Shown one piece after another: positions 28,724-39,177 of a DNA stretch of 64,000 nt. The DNA comes from an uncultured Kangiella sp. (lineage in GTDB: Bacteria > Pseudomonadota > Gammaproteobacteria > Enterobacterales > Kangiellaceae), in assembly GCA_950096615.1 (NCBI GenBank), contig CATNCP010000005.1, forward strand, positions 25,379-89,378, in the 5' to 3' direction. The number at the start of each line of letters is the position of its first letter. The first letter of the stretch is position 1. The notes under the pieces were generated by a model. It was not told the DNA's origin and made no database searches. It worked only from the letters and a program-made list of their open reading frames with translations. The translations under genes and the position numbers were made by a program.

Positions 28724-29854
28724 TTACTTCATCGTCTCAGCGTGAGCTTCTGCACGACGGTTAAGTGCACGACCTTCAGAAGTCGAATTGTCAGCGATTG
28801 GACGCTCTTCACCATAACCTACAGAACTTAAACGAGACTCATCGATACCAAAGTTGTTAATCAAGTAGTCTTTTACAGCGTTTGCACGACGCTCAGAAAG
28901 GCCTTGGTTGTACTGGTTAGAACCAGTGCTATCCGTGTGACCTTGAATTTGCGCGTTCACGCTTGGGTATTGACGCAAGAACTCAGCAACTTTCGCAATC
29001 TCAGAAACCATTTCTGGTTTGATTTGGTACTTGTCAACGTCGAAGTTCAAACGCATATCTACAACAACTTCTTCTTTAGGCTCAATCTTACAGCCTTTCT
29101 CGTCAACTTTTGCACCAGCTTCAGTACCTGGGCATGCATCTTTATAGTCAGCAACACCGTCGCCATCACTATCTAGTGCACAACCGTAAGCATCTACTGC
29201 TGCACCAGCTGGAGTACCCGGACAACGATCATTAGCATCTAAAACGCCATCGCCGTCTGAGTCTTTAGCTTCTTTCTTAGGCTCTACTTTTGGTGCAGCA
29301 CCTGAACGAACGGTATCACCAAAGAATAAACCAACATTAAAGTACAACATTTTATCGTCGCCACGCTCGCCCGAATCCATGAAGTCGTAACCTAAACGCA
29401 TGAAAACGTCGTCGTTAGCAAAATGCTGAATACCTAAACCGACTTTGTAGAACTCGTCTTCAAAGTCTGGGTGATATACGCCATACTTGTCGTCATGTTG
29501 ACCGTAACCCACTTTCAAGAAAGGGTGCGTAGTTGCGCTACCCAACCAGCTAGTGTCGTTATATAAAACGTCTAAGCTATACGTAATAATGTCCGTACGA
29601 TTACCAGAAGCTCTGTTAAAGGCATCATCTGTGTAAGCATACTGTCCTTCGATTTGCCAGTTCTTATTAAAAGCCCAACCCAAACCAAAGTTTCCGCCAA
29701 GTCGGTCATTTGTCAATCGCGAAGAATCTAGTTCTAAGTTATGCATACCAGCATAAGCATAAAAACCGTAACGATCTTTCACTTCACCTTCGTCTGCAAA
29801 TGCTGTTGAGCCTAAAGCCAACATACATGCTGCTGCGATTAGTTTCTTTTTCAT
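28724..29854 (-). CDS. OmpA/OprF-family outer membrane protein
   Basis: The 376 residues start with a signal peptide (cleavage near AFA-DEG). An N-terminal OmpA-type beta-barrel of about 170 residues follows, then two thrombospondin type 3-like calcium repeats (DSDGDGVLDANDRCPGTP and DSDGDGVADYKDACPGTE), and a peptidoglycan-binding OmpA C-terminal domain with the IQGHTDSTGSNQYN and LSERRANAVKDYL motifs. This is the OprF layout. It is expected to tether the outer membrane to the wall. Confidence 0.95.
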   Translation of the reverse strand: MKKKLIAAACMLALGSTAFADEGEVKDRYGFYAYAGMHNLELDSSRLTNDRLGGNFGLGWAFNKNWQIEGQYAYTDDAFNRASGNRTDIITYSLDVLYNDTSWLGSATTHPFLKVGYGQHDDKYGVYHPDFEDEFYKVGLGIQHFANDDVFMRLGYDFMDSGERGDDKMLYFNVGLFFGDTVRSGAAPKVEPKKEAKDSDGDGVLDANDRCPGTPAGAAVDAYGCALDSDGDGVADYKDACPGTEAGAKVDEKGCKIEPKEEVVVDMRLNFDVDKYQIKPEMVSEIAKVAEFLRQYPSVNAQIQGHTDSTGSNQYNQGLSERRANAVKDYLINNFGIDESRLSSVGYGEERPIADNSTSEGRALNRRAEAHAETMK

Positions 29855-29898
29855 AATTTTGCCCTCTTCCTTATTTTCCTGTGTTTAAAGAGTAAAGC

Positions 29899-29925
29899 CA
29901 TTATACATGAAACAATAACTTACAC
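29899..29925 (-). promoter_or_regulatory. Promoter of the OmpA-family gene
   Basis: On the minus strand a perfect TATAAT (29904-29899) lies 45 bp before the ATG. The best upstream box is a poor TTGGAG about 19 bp away. A purine-rich ribosome site (AGGAAG, GAGGG) follows. Confidence 0.5.
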
Positions 29926-29963
29926 TCCAAAATATACTCAACTTTGTACAATTTTACAATTTT

Positions 29964-31295
29964 CTACACTAATTCTTGGACCTGACTTGCAATCATATTT
30001 GCATAGTTTTCTGCCGTAGTTTCGTCTTTCGCTTCAACCATAACGCGTATCAATGGCTCTGTTCCTGATTTACGAATCAAGACCCGACCGGAATCACCCA
30101 GCTCTTTCTCAACATTTGCAACCAATTCTTTTAACTCTTTCTTTGCTAGGATAACATCAGCGTTTTCTACTCGAACATTAATCAGTTCTTGCGGAAACAA
30201 GGGATGCAAATTTGAGAAGTTTGTCAAAGTTTGGCTTGTGTTCTTCAATGCTTTTAACACCTGCAACGCAGCTACTATTCCGTCCCCAGTAGAATTATAG
30301 TCTAAGCAAATTACATGACCAGAAGACTCACCACCAAGCTTCCAACCGTTTTTCTTAAGTGATTGCATAACATAACGGTCACCGACTTTTGTACGCTCAA
30401 AGTCGATTCCCTCATTCTTTAAATCAACTTCAACTGCCATATTAGTCATCAAAGTTCCGACAATGCCACCTTGCAACTCACCGTTGCTATTTAAATACTT
30501 TGCTAAAAGCCAGATCAGCTGATCGCCATTAACCAAGCTGCCACCACCATCAATCATCATAACTCGGTCGCCGTCGCCATCGAAGGCGATACCCAGGTCG
30601 GCTTTATGTTCTACTACAGCCTTTGATAAAGAACTTGTAGCTGTAGCGCCGCAATCTAAATTAATATTTAAACCATCTGGTTTATTACCGATAACGATTA
30701 CTTCTGCACCTAATTCTTTAAATACGTGAGGCGCTATGTGGTAAGTCGCTCCATGTGCACAATCTACCACCAGTTTCTGTCCTTTTAATGACAAATTATT
30801 AGCAAAACTGGCTTTGCAGAATTCAATATATCTAGCAGCTGCATCCTCAATTCGAAAGGCTTTACCCAGTTGATCACTAGGTAAAGTCGTCATCGCTTTA
30901 TCCATTAGAGATTCAATTTCTAGCTCGACCTCATCAGGAAACTTAGTGCCATCTGCTGAGAAAAATTTAATACCATTGTCATGATAGGGATTATGCGAAG
31001 CACTGATCACAATACCTGCATCAGCTCTAAAGGTTCGTGTTAAGTATGCAATTGCAGGGGTCGGCATCGGCCCTACTAATAAACTGTTCACACCAGCAGC
31101 AGTTAATCCCGCCTCAAGTACTGACTCGAACATATAGCCAGAGATACGCGTGTCTTTACCAATAACAACGTTGCCTTTATTACCTAAAGCTTGCCCTAGG
31201 GCCCAGCCTAGTTTCAACACAAACTCTGGAGTGATAGGAAATTGTCCAACCGTTCCTCGAATACCGTCTGTGCCAAAATATTTTCTTTTACTCAC
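29964..31295 (-). CDS. glmM: Phosphoglucosamine mutase
   Basis: GlmM converts glucosamine 6-phosphate to glucosamine 1-phosphate for peptidoglycan and LPS. The 443 residues show the N-terminal [10 protein letters not shown], the phosphoserine loop [12 protein letters not shown], the metal loop DGDGDR, GGESSGH and the phosphate-binding [12 protein letters not shown]. The start codon is GTG with AGGA 6 nt upstream. It follows folP after 24 bp. Confidence 0.98.
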   Translation of the reverse strand: MSKRKYFGTDGIRGTVGQFPITPEFVLKLGWALGQALGNKGNVVIGKDTRISGYMFESVLEAGLTAAGVNSLLVGPMPTPAIAYLTRTFRADAGIVISASHNPYHDNGIKFFSADGTKFPDEVELEIESLMDKAMTTLPSDQLGKAFRIEDAAARYIEFCKASFANNLSLKGQKLVVDCAHGATYHIAPHVFKELGAEVIVIGNKPDGLNINLDCGATATSSLSKAVVEHKADLGIAFDGDGDRVMMIDGGGSLVNGDQLIWLLAKYLNSNGELQGGIVGTLMTNMAVEVDLKNEGIDFERTKVGDRYVMQSLKKNGWKLGGESSGHVICLDYNSTGDGIVAALQVLKALKNTSQTLTNFSNLHPLFPQELINVRVENADVILAKKELKELVANVEKELGDSGRVLIRKSGTEPLIRVMVEAKDETTAENYANMIASQVQELV

Positions 31296-31319
31296 GCTTC
31301 GTCCTATTTTTATTTAATG

Positions 31320-32135
31320 TTAATTCTCAAACGCACTAATAACTTTCATCGCTTGCACGGTTTCTTTAACGTCGTGCACCCGCAAAATTCTTGCTCCTTT
31401 CAAAGCTGCATAAGTTGCAGCAACAACGCTACCAATTAAGCGCTCTGGAACTTCTTGATCTAGAATCTGACCGATCATCGTTTTTCTAGAAACACCGACC
31501 AGCACTGGGCAATCTAAACCATGGAATCGCTCTAACTGACGCATTAACCTTGTATTATGCTCCAAACTTTTTCCAAAGCCAAAACCAGGGTCGATGATAA
31601 TTTTATTCCTGCCAATCCCATGCTTTTCGCATTCTGCGATCCGCTTTCTTAACATATCCTGAACTTCATTCACAACATCATCATATTGTGGATTCTGTTG
31701 CATAGTCCGTGGTTGTCCTTTCATGTGCATTAGACAAACATATACATCGCTTCCAGCAACGGCCTCTAAAGCCCCTTTTTCCTGCAGCGATCGTACGTCA
31801 TTAATCAAGTCAACATTATGCTCTAAAGCTCGAGACATCACCTCAGGTTTACTGGTATCAACTGATACTATTGCACCCAAGGCTTTGGCCGCTTTAATCA
31901 ACGGTATAACTCGTTTTAGTTCATCTTCTACCGAGACTTCTGTGGCCCCTGGTCGAGTGGATTCACCACCGATATCAATAATATCCGCCCCAGCCTCTAG
32001 CATTTGCTCTATTCGCTTCTTGGCATCGCCCTTTTCAAAATAGCGGCCGCCATCTGAAAAAGAGTCGGGAGTAGTATTTAATATCCCCATCACTAAAGGG
32101 CGAGGTCGATTAATTAATGGCTCTAATTTCGACAT
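31320..32135 (-). CDS. folP: Dihydropteroate synthase
   Basis: FolP joins p-aminobenzoate to the pterin pyrophosphate in folate synthesis and is the sulfonamide target. The 271 residues show MGILNTTPDSFSDGG, DIGGESTRPGA, the NDV segment, DPGFGFGK and VGVSRKTMIG. Length is normal. ftsH-folP-glmM is the conserved gammaproteobacterial order. Confidence 0.98.
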   Translation of the reverse strand: MSKLEPLINRPRPLVMGILNTTPDSFSDGGRYFEKGDAKKRIEQMLEAGADIIDIGGESTRPGATEVSVEDELKRVIPLIKAAKALGAIVSVDTSKPEVMSRALEHNVDLINDVRSLQEKGALEAVAGSDVYVCLMHMKGQPRTMQQNPQYDDVVNEVQDMLRKRIAECEKHGIGRNKIIIDPGFGFGKSLEHNTRLMRQLERFHGLDCPVLVGVSRKTMIGQILDQEVPERLIGSVVAATYAALKGARILRVHDVKETVQAMKVISAFEN

Positions 32136-32163
32136 ACAGCTTAGACTTCCTAAAAATTAGTAT

Positions 32164-32187
32164 CAAAAAAGGGCCCCGCAGGACCCT
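32164..32187 (-). terminator. Intrinsic terminator between ftsH and folP
   Basis: On the minus strand AGGGTCC and GGGCCCT (with one G-U pair) form a stem followed by six T (32170-32164). It lies 6 bp after the ftsH stop and only 28 bp before folP, so it probably acts as a partial terminator that lowers folP-glmM expression. Confidence 0.65.
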
Positions 32188-32192
32188 GTTTC

Positions 32193-34133
32193 TTAATCGT
32201 CAGACTGACGCTCAGAAGGCTTATCCTCAGGCTCTTGTGATGGAGCTTGTTTATTAACTTCGCTCTCACCGCTAGCATCATCAGCGCTGGCTTTCTCAGA
32301 CCAGTCAGCCGGTGGTTGAGGCTCCTCTCCTTTCATAATGTCATCAATCTGTTTGGCGTCTATCGTTTCATATTTCATTAACGCCTTAGCCATGGCATGT
32401 AACTTATCCATATCTTCATTTAAGATGGTCTTCGCACGCTCGTAGTTACGCTCGATAATATCGCGAATCTCTGAGTCGATCATGCGCGCTGTATCGTCTG
32501 AAATGTTTTTATGCTGCGTTACCGAACGGCCTAAGAACACCTCATCTTCATCTTCGGCATAAGACATAGGCCCTAATTTTTCCGACAAGCCCCACTTAGT
32601 CACCATGTTTCTTGCGATATCTGTTGCACGCTCGATATCATTCGAAGCACCAGTAGTTACTTTATCAGCACCATTGAGTAGTTCTTCTGCAATACGTCCG
32701 CCGAATAATGAAGATAGCTGGCTTTCCAACGCTTCTTTCGACAGAGAGTACTTATCTTGTTCTGGCAAATACATCGTGACACCTAACGCACGACCCCGTG
32801 GAATAATACTAACTTTATACACTGGGTCATGGCTTGGAACACGCAAGCCAACAATGGCATGGCCCGCTTCGTGATATGCCGTGTTAAGCTTTTCTTCCTC
32901 GGTCATCACCATTGAGCGGCGCTCAGCACCCATTAAAATCTTATCTTTCGCTTTTTCGAACTGCTCCATTCCTACGGTGCGTTTATTGTCGCGCGCAGCA
33001 AATAAAGCCGCCTCATTGACTAAGTTCGCTAAGTCAGCGCCAGAGAAGCCTGGTGTACCACGAGCAATTAAGCTTGGCTCAACGTCGTCTCCCACTGGGA
33101 TCTTACGCATATGAACCTTAATGATTTGTTCACGACCTTTAATGTCTGGTAAGCCGACAATAACCTGACGGTCAAAACGGCCTGGACGTAATAGCGCCGG
33201 GTCGAGCACATCTGGACGGTTTGTTGCAGCGATAACGATCACGCCTTCACCACCTTCAAAACCATCCATCTCAACCAATAGTTGGTTCAAGGTTTGCTCA
33301 CGCTCATCATGACCGCCGCCAAGACCAGCGCCACGATGGCGACCGACCGCATCGATCTCATCAATAAAGATAATGCATGGAGCGTGCTTTTTAGCTTGCT
33401 CAAACATATCACGCACACGTGATGCACCGACACCCACAAACATTTCCACGAAGTCTGAACCAGAAATGGTGAAGAATGGTACTTTTGCTTCGCCTGCAAT
33501 AGCTCGTGCCAATAAAGTTTTACCCGTACCCGGAGGACCTACCATCAAAACACCGCGCGGAATCTTACCGCCCAAGCGCTGGAATTTACGCGGGTCGCGC
33601 AAGAAATCGACTAATTCGCCGACCTCTTCTTTCGCTTCTTCGACACCGGCCACATCAGCAAAAGTTGTTTTAACCTGATCTTCACTCAGCATGCGAGCTT
33701 TACTTTTACCAAACGATAAAGCACCGCCGCCTTTGCCGCCTCCTTGCATTTGACGCATGAAATAAATCCATACGGCGATCAGCAACAGAATCGGGCCAAA
33801 GCTTAGTAAGAAGGTACCAAAGCCACCGCCTTCACGCTTTTTACCTGAATATTGGACTTTGTTATCCAGCAGAATTTCGTTGAGCTTCCCATGTCCGCCG
33901 TCTGGAATTTCCGCTCTAATATTACGGTTCGAACCAGTTTCTCGGCCAGAAACTACGATATCGTTAGGGTTAATGACGACATCATCAACTTCCTTTGCCT
34001 CAATTTTCTCAACAAATTCAGAAAAAGGAATTTTACTATCGTCGAGCTGCTTCTCTTGAATGGCATCAATAACAACGAAGAGAATAACCGCCGCTATAAC
34101 CCAAAATAGTATGTTTTTTACTAAATCGCTCAA
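32193..34133 (-). CDS. ftsH: ATP-dependent zinc metalloprotease FtsH
   Basis: FtsH is the membrane AAA+ protease that degrades membrane and regulatory proteins. The 646 residues show two membrane helices (about 8-23 and 108-126), Walker A GPPGTGKT (199-206), the [13 protein letters not shown]alker B, the arginine-finger region and the zinc site HEAGH. The tail is acidic and Pro/Ser-rich. The start is TTG with GAGGT 8 nt upstream, and no ATG fits better. Confidence 0.98.
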   Translation of the reverse strand: MSDLVKNILFWVIAAVILFVVIDAIQEKQLDDSKIPFSEFVEKIEAKEVDDVVINPNDIVVSGRETGSNRNIRAEIPDGGHGKLNEILLDNKVQYSGKKREGGGFGTFLLSFGPILLLIAVWIYFMRQMQGGGKGGGALSFGKSKARMLSEDQVKTTFADVAGVEEAKEEVGELVDFLRDPRKFQRLGGKIPRGVLMVGPPGTGKTLLARAIAGEAKVPFFTISGSDFVEMFVGVGASRVRDMFEQAKKHAPCIIFIDEIDAVGRHRGAGLGGGHDEREQTLNQLLVEMDGFEGGEGVIVIAATNRPDVLDPALLRPGRFDRQVIVGLPDIKGREQIIKVHMRKIPVGDDVEPSLIARGTPGFSGADLANLVNEAALFAARDNKRTVGMEQFEKAKDKILMGAERRSMVMTEEEKLNTAYHEAGHAIVGLRVPSHDPVYKVSIIPRGRALGVTMYLPEQDKYSLSKEALESQLSSLFGGRIAEELLNGADKVTTGASNDIERATDIARNMVTKWGLSEKLGPMSYAEDEDEVFLGRSVTQHKNISDDTARMIDSEIRDIIERNYERAKTILNEDMDKLHAMAKALMKYETIDAKQIDDIMKGEEPQPPADWSEKASADDASGESEVNKQAPSQEPEDKPSERQSDD

Positions 34134-34184
34134 AATTCGAACCTCAAATTATGACAGCTTCCTGTCTTTACTTTTTGACTCAGT

Positions 34185-34212
34185 ATTATGCCACGCTTGC
34201 GTCTATTGATAA
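34185..34212 (-). promoter_or_regulatory. Candidate ftsH promoter
   Basis: On the minus strand TTATCA (34212-34207) and CATAAT (34190-34185) are spaced by 16 bp, about 50 bp before the ftsH start. The match is moderate. I found no sigma32 consensus here. Confidence 0.35.
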
Positions 34213-34313
34213 GCCCAATGGCTGAATAAAACTGGCTTTTCTGCGCCAGTATCGTAACAAAACGTAACACATTCCATCATTGTTAATGGCTGGAAAGCCT
34301 TAAATAAATAGCT

Positions 34314-34934
34314 TTAACCTTTATAGCCCTGTCCTACAACGTACACTTCACGGGATCGAGCCCTTGATGCGTCTGGCTTGCGGATCATGACTTTATCAAA
34401 GCTTTGCCTACATTGGCGAATATATTCGTCAAAACCTTCGCCTTGGAATACTTTGACCACATAGCTCGCGCCTTTCGCTGACACTTCTCTGGCCAATTCC
34501 AGAGCTAACTCAGCCAAATACATACCTTTAGGCTGATCAATCGCATCCATTCCACTCATATTGGGGGCCATATCAGATAATACAAGGGTTGCTTTGTGGT
34601 CACCAATCATATCAAGTAATTGATTCAGCACTGATTCTTCTCTGAAATCACCTTGAATAAAATCGACATCAGGCAAAGGGTCCATAGGCAGTATGTCTAA
34701 GGCAAAAATTTTACCTTTCGAGCCTATTTTATAGGCTGCATATTGCGACCAACCGCCTGGCGCTGCGCCGAGATCGACAATCGTGCACCCAGGCTTCACT
34801 AACTGATACTTTTGGTCGAGCTCTTCAAGCTTATACACGGCACGAGAACGATAGCCATCTTTCTGTGACTTTTTTACATAAGGATCGTCAAAATGTTCCT
34901 TCATCCAGCGCTGGCTGCTTTTTGTACGAGACAT
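34314..34934 (-). CDS. rlmE: 23S rRNA 2'-O-methyltransferase RlmE
   Basis: RlmE (RrmJ/FtsJ) methylates U2552 of 23S rRNA. The 206 residues show the N-terminal [19 protein letters not shown], the SAM-binding [12 protein letters not shown], catalytic residues in ILPMDP / [11 protein letters not shown], and the [11 protein letters not shown] segment. Length is typical. It lies upstream of ftsH as in E. coli and is divergent from yhbY. Confidence 0.97.
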   Translation of the reverse strand: MSRTKSSQRWMKEHFDDPYVKKSQKDGYRSRAVYKLEELDQKYQLVKPGCTIVDLGAAPGGWSQYAAYKIGSKGKIFALDILPMDPLPDVDFIQGDFREESVLNQLLDMIGDHKATLVLSDMAPNMSGMDAIDQPKGMYLAELALELAREVSAKGASYVVKVFQGEGFDEYIRQCRQSFDKVMIRKPDASRARSREVYVVGQGYKG

Positions 34935-35026
34935 GCCTTAGAAATCACTTGTATTCATTAAAATAGGTCTCTATTGTACCGTTTTTAAGGTAAAATAACT
35001 GCAATTCTCACTATTAAGTTCATCAA

Positions 35027-35338
35027 ATGTCTCAATCTAAACAAACTTCATTAAGCAAGACACAAATTAAGTTCTTACGCAGTAAGGCACATAACCTAAA
35101 ACCCGTCGTCATGATTGGTGATAAAGGCCTAACGGAAAATGTGCTTGAAGAAATTCACTTAGCGTTAAACCACCATGAACTGATTAAAATTAAGGTTCGT
35201 GCTGAAGAACGTGACGACAAGAAAGCCATTATTGACGAGATCATTAAGAAGACAAAAGGACAAGAAGTCCAAGTAATTGGGCACATATTAGCCTTGTATC
35301 GTCGCTCAGAAGATGTAAAAATCATCTTACCAAAATAA
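35027..35338 (+). CDS. yhbY: CRM-domain RNA-binding protein YhbY
   Basis: The 103 residues are a single CRM domain with the signature GDKGLTENVLEEI and the C-terminal GHILALYRR. The family binds pre-50S ribosomal RNA. It is divergent from rlmE, the usual arrangement. Here it is followed after only 16 bp by a response regulator gene, so the two are likely co-transcribed. Confidence 0.95.
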   Translation: MSQSKQTSLSKTQIKFLRSKAHNLKPVVMIGDKGLTENVLEEIHLALNHHELIKIKVRAEERDDKKAIIDEIIKKTKGQEVQVIGHILALYRRSEDVKIILPK

Positions 35339-35354
35339 TTAGCAAGGAATATCA

Positions 35355-36047
35355 ATGGCTTACAGCGTCCTTTTAGTAGAAGACCATGCTGAGTTAGCGG
35401 CAACTACTGGCGAGTTTCTTGAACTCTGCGGTTATATTGTTGATTATGCCAGCGATGGTCCTACTGGGCTCAGCCTTGCTCTCAATAATAGTTACGACGC
35501 TTTAATTCTTGATATTATGCTGCCAGGTTTAAACGGCTATGAGATTTGCCGTAAAGTTCGCCAAGAAGCCGAGTCTGATATTCCGGTTCTGATGCTCACC
35601 GCAAGGGATCAACTCAGTGACAAATTAGAGGGGTTTGATACAGGAGCCGACGACTACTTGATTAAGCCTTTTGACTTCGAAGAACTGGATGCTCGCTTAA
35701 AGTCTATCATCAAGCGTCATAAAGGCGACTTTAGTAGCAAGACACTGAAAATTCATGATCTAGAGCTCGACCCTAAAACCATGAAAGTCACCCGCGCTAA
35801 CAAAGAATTAAAGCTGTCGCCGACGGGCTTACAGATTTTGAAAATGTTAATGCGACGCTCCCCAGAACTAGTATCACGCGAAGACATTGAGCGCGAACTA
35901 TGGGGCGACTTAGTCCCCGACAGTGATGTTTTAAGAAGTCACTTGTACAACCTTCGCAAAGTTATCGATAAGCCCTTCGATTGTGCGCTCTTAGAAACAG
36001 TCCCTAGCTTAGGCTTGAAAATCGTTCCACCTGAAAACGCTGATTAA
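35355..36047 (+). CDS. OmpR/PhoB-family response regulator
   Basis: The 230 residues contain a receiver domain (acidic E9 and D10, phosphoacceptor D53 in LILDIMLPG, K104 in LIKPFD) and a winged-helix DNA-binding domain with ELKLSPTGLQILKML and VLRSHLYNLRKVID. A GGAAT ribosome site precedes the ATG. The stop codon shares the four bases TTAA with that of the convergent sensor kinase. That kinase is the likely partner, and the lipid operon ending in the kinase gene is the likely target. Confidence 0.95.
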   Translation: MAYSVLLVEDHAELAATTGEFLELCGYIVDYASDGPTGLSLALNNSYDALILDIMLPGLNGYEICRKVRQEAESDIPVLMLTARDQLSDKLEGFDTGADDYLIKPFDFEELDARLKSIIKRHKGDFSSKTLKIHDLELDPKTMKVTRANKELKLSPTGLQILKMLMRRSPELVSREDIERELWGDLVPDSDVLRSHLYNLRKVIDKPFDCALLETVPSLGLKIVPPENAD

Positions 36048-37336
36048 ACCTCTTTCTTGGGGATGGTTAAGGTTGCTTTTGTGCCTTGACCTTGCTCACT
36101 TTCTATCACTAGTTTCCAGCCAAGCTGCTCACAGATCCGGTAAACGATCGAAAGGCCCAAACCAAACCCTTTCACTTTAATACTTTCACGGTTTTCTCGA
36201 TAAAAAGGTTCATGCACTCGCTTCAGCGCCGCTGGATGAATACCACAGCCCGTATCTTCAATAATAATATCCCGATCTTTAATTTTAAGTTTTATCGATC
36301 CTTGGTCAGTATAATTAAAAGCATTGCTGATCAGGTTGTTGATGCAAATGCAAAAGAGTCTCTCAGGAATAACTTCCTGAATATTATTCTCAAAGACTTT
36401 TGATACATCTAGATCTTTATCAGAATTAATCTTCTGTATTTGGAACAGCTGCTCTTCGACCAAGTCATTTAAAGATATGGGAGCGCTGGTTTCTTCTGGC
36501 GTTTGATCTCTAGAAAGAAGTAACAATGCTTCCAGCAAGTCCTCCATTTCTTTGATCATCGGATGCATGCGCTTTACGACAGCCTGCTGGCGATTATCAA
36601 GATCTTGGCGTTCTAGTAATGCCAGAGAGCCTTTCAATACCGCCAAAGGCGTTCGTAGTTCATGGCTGGCATAGCGGGTAAAGTTCTTCTCTCTATCAAC
36701 ATACTCTTCAACTTTTCTAGCATATTGCTTAAAGGCATTCAGCAGCACATTTACTTCTGCATCGGCATTTTGTTCAATGTCTGAAAAATCGATTTCAAAC
36801 CCTTCATCCGCATCAACCATTTCCATCTTACGAGAAAGTTTGATCACTGGTGATACAGCACGCTTAGCCATATAGTAACTAATCCATGCTGGCAGATAGA
36901 TGATTAACAGAACTAACGCTAGCGGAGTAATACCAAAGAAAAGCGCTAGCTTCGCTACCTGCCCTTCTTCAAACACTAAATACAATTTACGGCCATAACG
37001 CTCCGATACGTGAACTAAAGGCCGTTTCTCGCGAGTTTCGAGACGCTGATAACCAATAGGAAGTTTTGCGATATCCTCAGGAACCGGCTCAGAGTGCGAG
37101 CTTCTTTCCATATAGCCGGTTAAATTAAGCGTTCTAGGTAGATTACTGGTAGGATTCTCTTTGTAGTGCTTCCAGTAAAAGTCGGCTTCTCCTTCGAGCG
37201 CCTGTTTAATTAATACTTTTTCAACTACTTTTGCCGCGCCATAAACACTGAGCAGAGTAACACCACTAATCAGTACTAGCTGGATTAGCATTGCTCTGAC
37301 TAACTTGTGATGTATTTTCTTCTGCTTTCGTGCCAT
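36044..37336 (-). CDS. Membrane sensor histidine kinase at the end of the lipid operon
   Basis: The 430 residues show two membrane helices (about 13-36 and 130-155) bracketing a periplasmic loop of about 95 residues. A HAMP-like linker follows, then a HisKA domain with His225 in SHELRTPL and a HATPase domain (NNLISNAFNYTDQG, DTGCGI, GFGLGLSIV). The ATG directly abuts the stop of the upstream methyltransferase gene, so the kinase is made from the lipid-modification operon. The response regulator is on the opposite strand. Its signal is unknown. A membrane-lipid or oxidative cue is inferred from context. Confidence 0.94.
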   Translation of the reverse strand: MARKQKKIHHKLVRAMLIQLVLISGVTLLSVYGAAKVVEKVLIKQALEGEADFYWKHYKENPTSNLPRTLNLTGYMERSSHSEPVPEDIAKLPIGYQRLETREKRPLVHVSERYGRKLYLVFEEGQVAKLALFFGITPLALVLLIIYLPAWISYYMAKRAVSPVIKLSRKMEMVDADEGFEIDFSDIEQNADAEVNVLLNAFKQYARKVEEYVDREKNFTRYASHELRTPLAVLKGSLALLERQDLDNRQQAVVKRMHPMIKEMEDLLEALLLLSRDQTPEETSAPISLNDLVEEQLFQIQKINSDKDLDVSKVFENNIQEVIPERLFCICINNLISNAFNYTDQGSIKLKIKDRDIIIEDTGCGIHPAALKRVHEPFYRENRESIKVKGFGLGLSIVYRICEQLGWKLVIESEQGQGTKATLTIPKKEV

Positions 37337-38380
37337 CTATTTTTGCGCCGATTTACTAAACCGATAATGAGCAATTAACCATTCATTCCCTTGGTTTAAA
37401 CCAAAAAGTTCAGCACAAGACATGAAGAATATTCTCCATCGCTGCAACCAAATCTTGGCTTCTTTCTCACCATACACCTTTTCAAAAACCGATAAAATAG
37501 ATTCTTTGTGTTTATCTGTATTTTCCAGCCAAGCGTTTGATGTTTTCTCATAGTGCTGCCCACTCAGCAGCCAGCGCTTCTCTAAGTTCAATTCGCCTTG
37601 AAAATGTAGAAAAGTGTCAGCTGCAGGCATTTGTCCGCCGCTGAAGAAATATTTCCCCATCCAGTTATCTTCCCCTTCCTCTTCAAAGGGGTACATCAAA
37701 TAACGATGACAAAAGACATGCAAAAATACCTTCCCTTCATCATTAAGCCAGTTGGTTACTCGTTGGAACAGTTGCTGATAATTTCTGACGTGCTCAAACA
37801 TTTCGATTGAGACGATACGATCAAATGATTTTTCCGTACTGAAGTTATTAATATCAACAGTAATAACGTCGATATTACTTAATCCACGTTCTTTTGCCTT
37901 ACTATCAATATATTGCTTTTGTGAGCTTGAATTCGATAAAGTCGTGATGTGGCTATTGGGAAATTTCTTAGCCAGATACAATGTCAAAGAACCCCACCCA
38001 CAACCAAGCTCAAGAATGTTTTGTCCATCTTCAAACTCGCCTCGCTCCACATAAAGTGCCAGCATCTTATCTTCGGCGGTTGATAGATCTTTCGTATTGT
38101 CATCCCACAAGCAACCGCTATACTTCAGGTGTTCACCGAGAGCTAGTAGATAGAAATCAGCAGGAACCTCATAATGTTGTTCATTAGCCTTATCAGTTTT
38201 AACGGCAATATCGCTACGCCTTAACTCTTGTAGAAAACGATCATACTGCTCACTTTGAGCTTCTATATCATTAATGTGTTCTTCTTCAAGTCTCTGTTTA
38301 CACAGTTTCCTAATACCCGCTCGAATCACTGAATCCGGCAAATTCCCAGACTCCATCATATTAATAATTGTCTTAATCAA
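37337..38380 (-). CDS. CFA-like SAM methyltransferase (coclaurine N-methyltransferase-like type)
   Basis: The 347 residues contain the SAM motif ILELGCGWGSLTLYLAK, the conserved HYEVPADFY substrate segment and SIEMFEHVRNYQ, as in the cyclopropane fatty acid synthase superfamily. The N-terminal part (LPDSVIRAGIRKLCKQRL) resembles the coclaurine N-methyltransferase-like branch rather than classic Cfa. It is the second methyltransferase of the operon. It could methylate an unsaturated or furan acyl chain, which is inference. It lies 11 bp after the DUF1295 gene. Confidence 0.88.
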   Translation of the reverse strand: MIKTIINMMESGNLPDSVIRAGIRKLCKQRLEEEHINDIEAQSEQYDRFLQELRRSDIAVKTDKANEQHYEVPADFYLLALGEHLKYSGCLWDDNTKDLSTAEDKMLALYVERGEFEDGQNILELGCGWGSLTLYLAKKFPNSHITTLSNSSSQKQYIDSKAKERGLSNIDVITVDINNFSTEKSFDRIVSIEMFEHVRNYQQLFQRVTNWLNDEGKVFLHVFCHRYLMYPFEEEGEDNWMGKYFFSGGQMPAADTFLHFQGELNLEKRWLLSGQHYEKTSNAWLENTDKHKESILSVFEKVYGEKEAKIWLQRWRIFFMSCAELFGLNQGNEWLIAHYRFSKSAQK

Positions 38381-38391
38381 GCTTCTCTCTC

Positions 38392-39177
38392 CTAACTGTG
38401 TTTGCCCGTCTTTGGGCCAATAAAAAATTTGTTGGTACGCTTCTGGTATTCTCTGTAAGCGTTACCTTTCGATCTTAAATTTTGTTGTTCATTGAATGGT
38501 ATGCCGGTTAGTTTCAATAAAAAAACTAACATAATCATCGGGTAAATCCACATTAGCCACTGAAGCTCTGTGCCTATGGTCAATAGTGGATAGGCGAACC
38601 AGTGAGTCCATTCGAAGAAGTAGTTTGGATGTCGTGAATATTTCCATAAACCGACATTACAAACCTTGCCTTTGTTAGCTTTATTTTTTTTAAATAGCCT
38701 CAATTGGCGATCTGAGAGCCACACCCCAAGGTATGAGATTCCAACGACGAATAAGCCAAGAAGATCCCATAAACCAAACTCGCTAGAATGGTTTGCTAGC
38801 ACCCATGCCGGAAAACTAAACAAGCTAATGATCATTCCTTGGCCGATAAAGAATAGAAAGAATTTAGCTTGAGTGTTATTTTCCCAATAGGACCTTAAGT
38901 AAGCATAACGACCATCTTCTTTCGATAGGTCATACCGTTCTACAAGATGCCAGAAAAGTCTTAAGTACCACGCGACAGGAATAAGTAAGATTATTGCGCG
39001 ATGAAATATATCACCATTTGCTAAGGTAAATATCACTAAACCGTTAACAACGATCATTCCTGACCATACGATGTCAGCAATATCTGCATGTTGATTCTTT
39101 TTTTGCCAAAGCCAAGCTAAAACCTGCGTCAGCAAGTTTACAGCTAGCATTGTAAGAAGGAACTCACTCCCAGACAT
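38392..39177 (-). CDS. DUF1295 membrane protein (steroid reductase/isoprenylcysteine methyltransferase-like)
   Basis: From ATG 39177 the protein has 261 residues with about six to seven membrane helices. The C-terminal signature GLWKYSRHPNYFFEW is shared by DUF1295, steroid 5-alpha-reductase-like and PEMT/ICMT-type membrane enzymes. A TTG at 39183 in the same frame is less likely. The start lies inside the end of the DUF2878 gene, so translation is coupled. The substrate is unknown. A reductase or methyltransferase acting on membrane lipid is plausible. Confidence 0.87.
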   Translation of the reverse strand: MSGSEFLLTMLAVNLLTQVLAWLWQKKNQHADIADIVWSGMIVVNGLVIFTLANGDIFHRAIILLIPVAWYLRLFWHLVERYDLSKEDGRYAYLRSYWENNTQAKFFLFFIGQGMIISLFSFPAWVLANHSSEFGLWDLLGLFVVGISYLGVWLSDRQLRLFKKNKANKGKVCNVGLWKYSRHPNYFFEWTHWFAYPLLTIGTELQWLMWIYPMIMLVFLLKLTGIPFNEQQNLRSKGNAYREYQKRTNKFFIGPKTGKHS

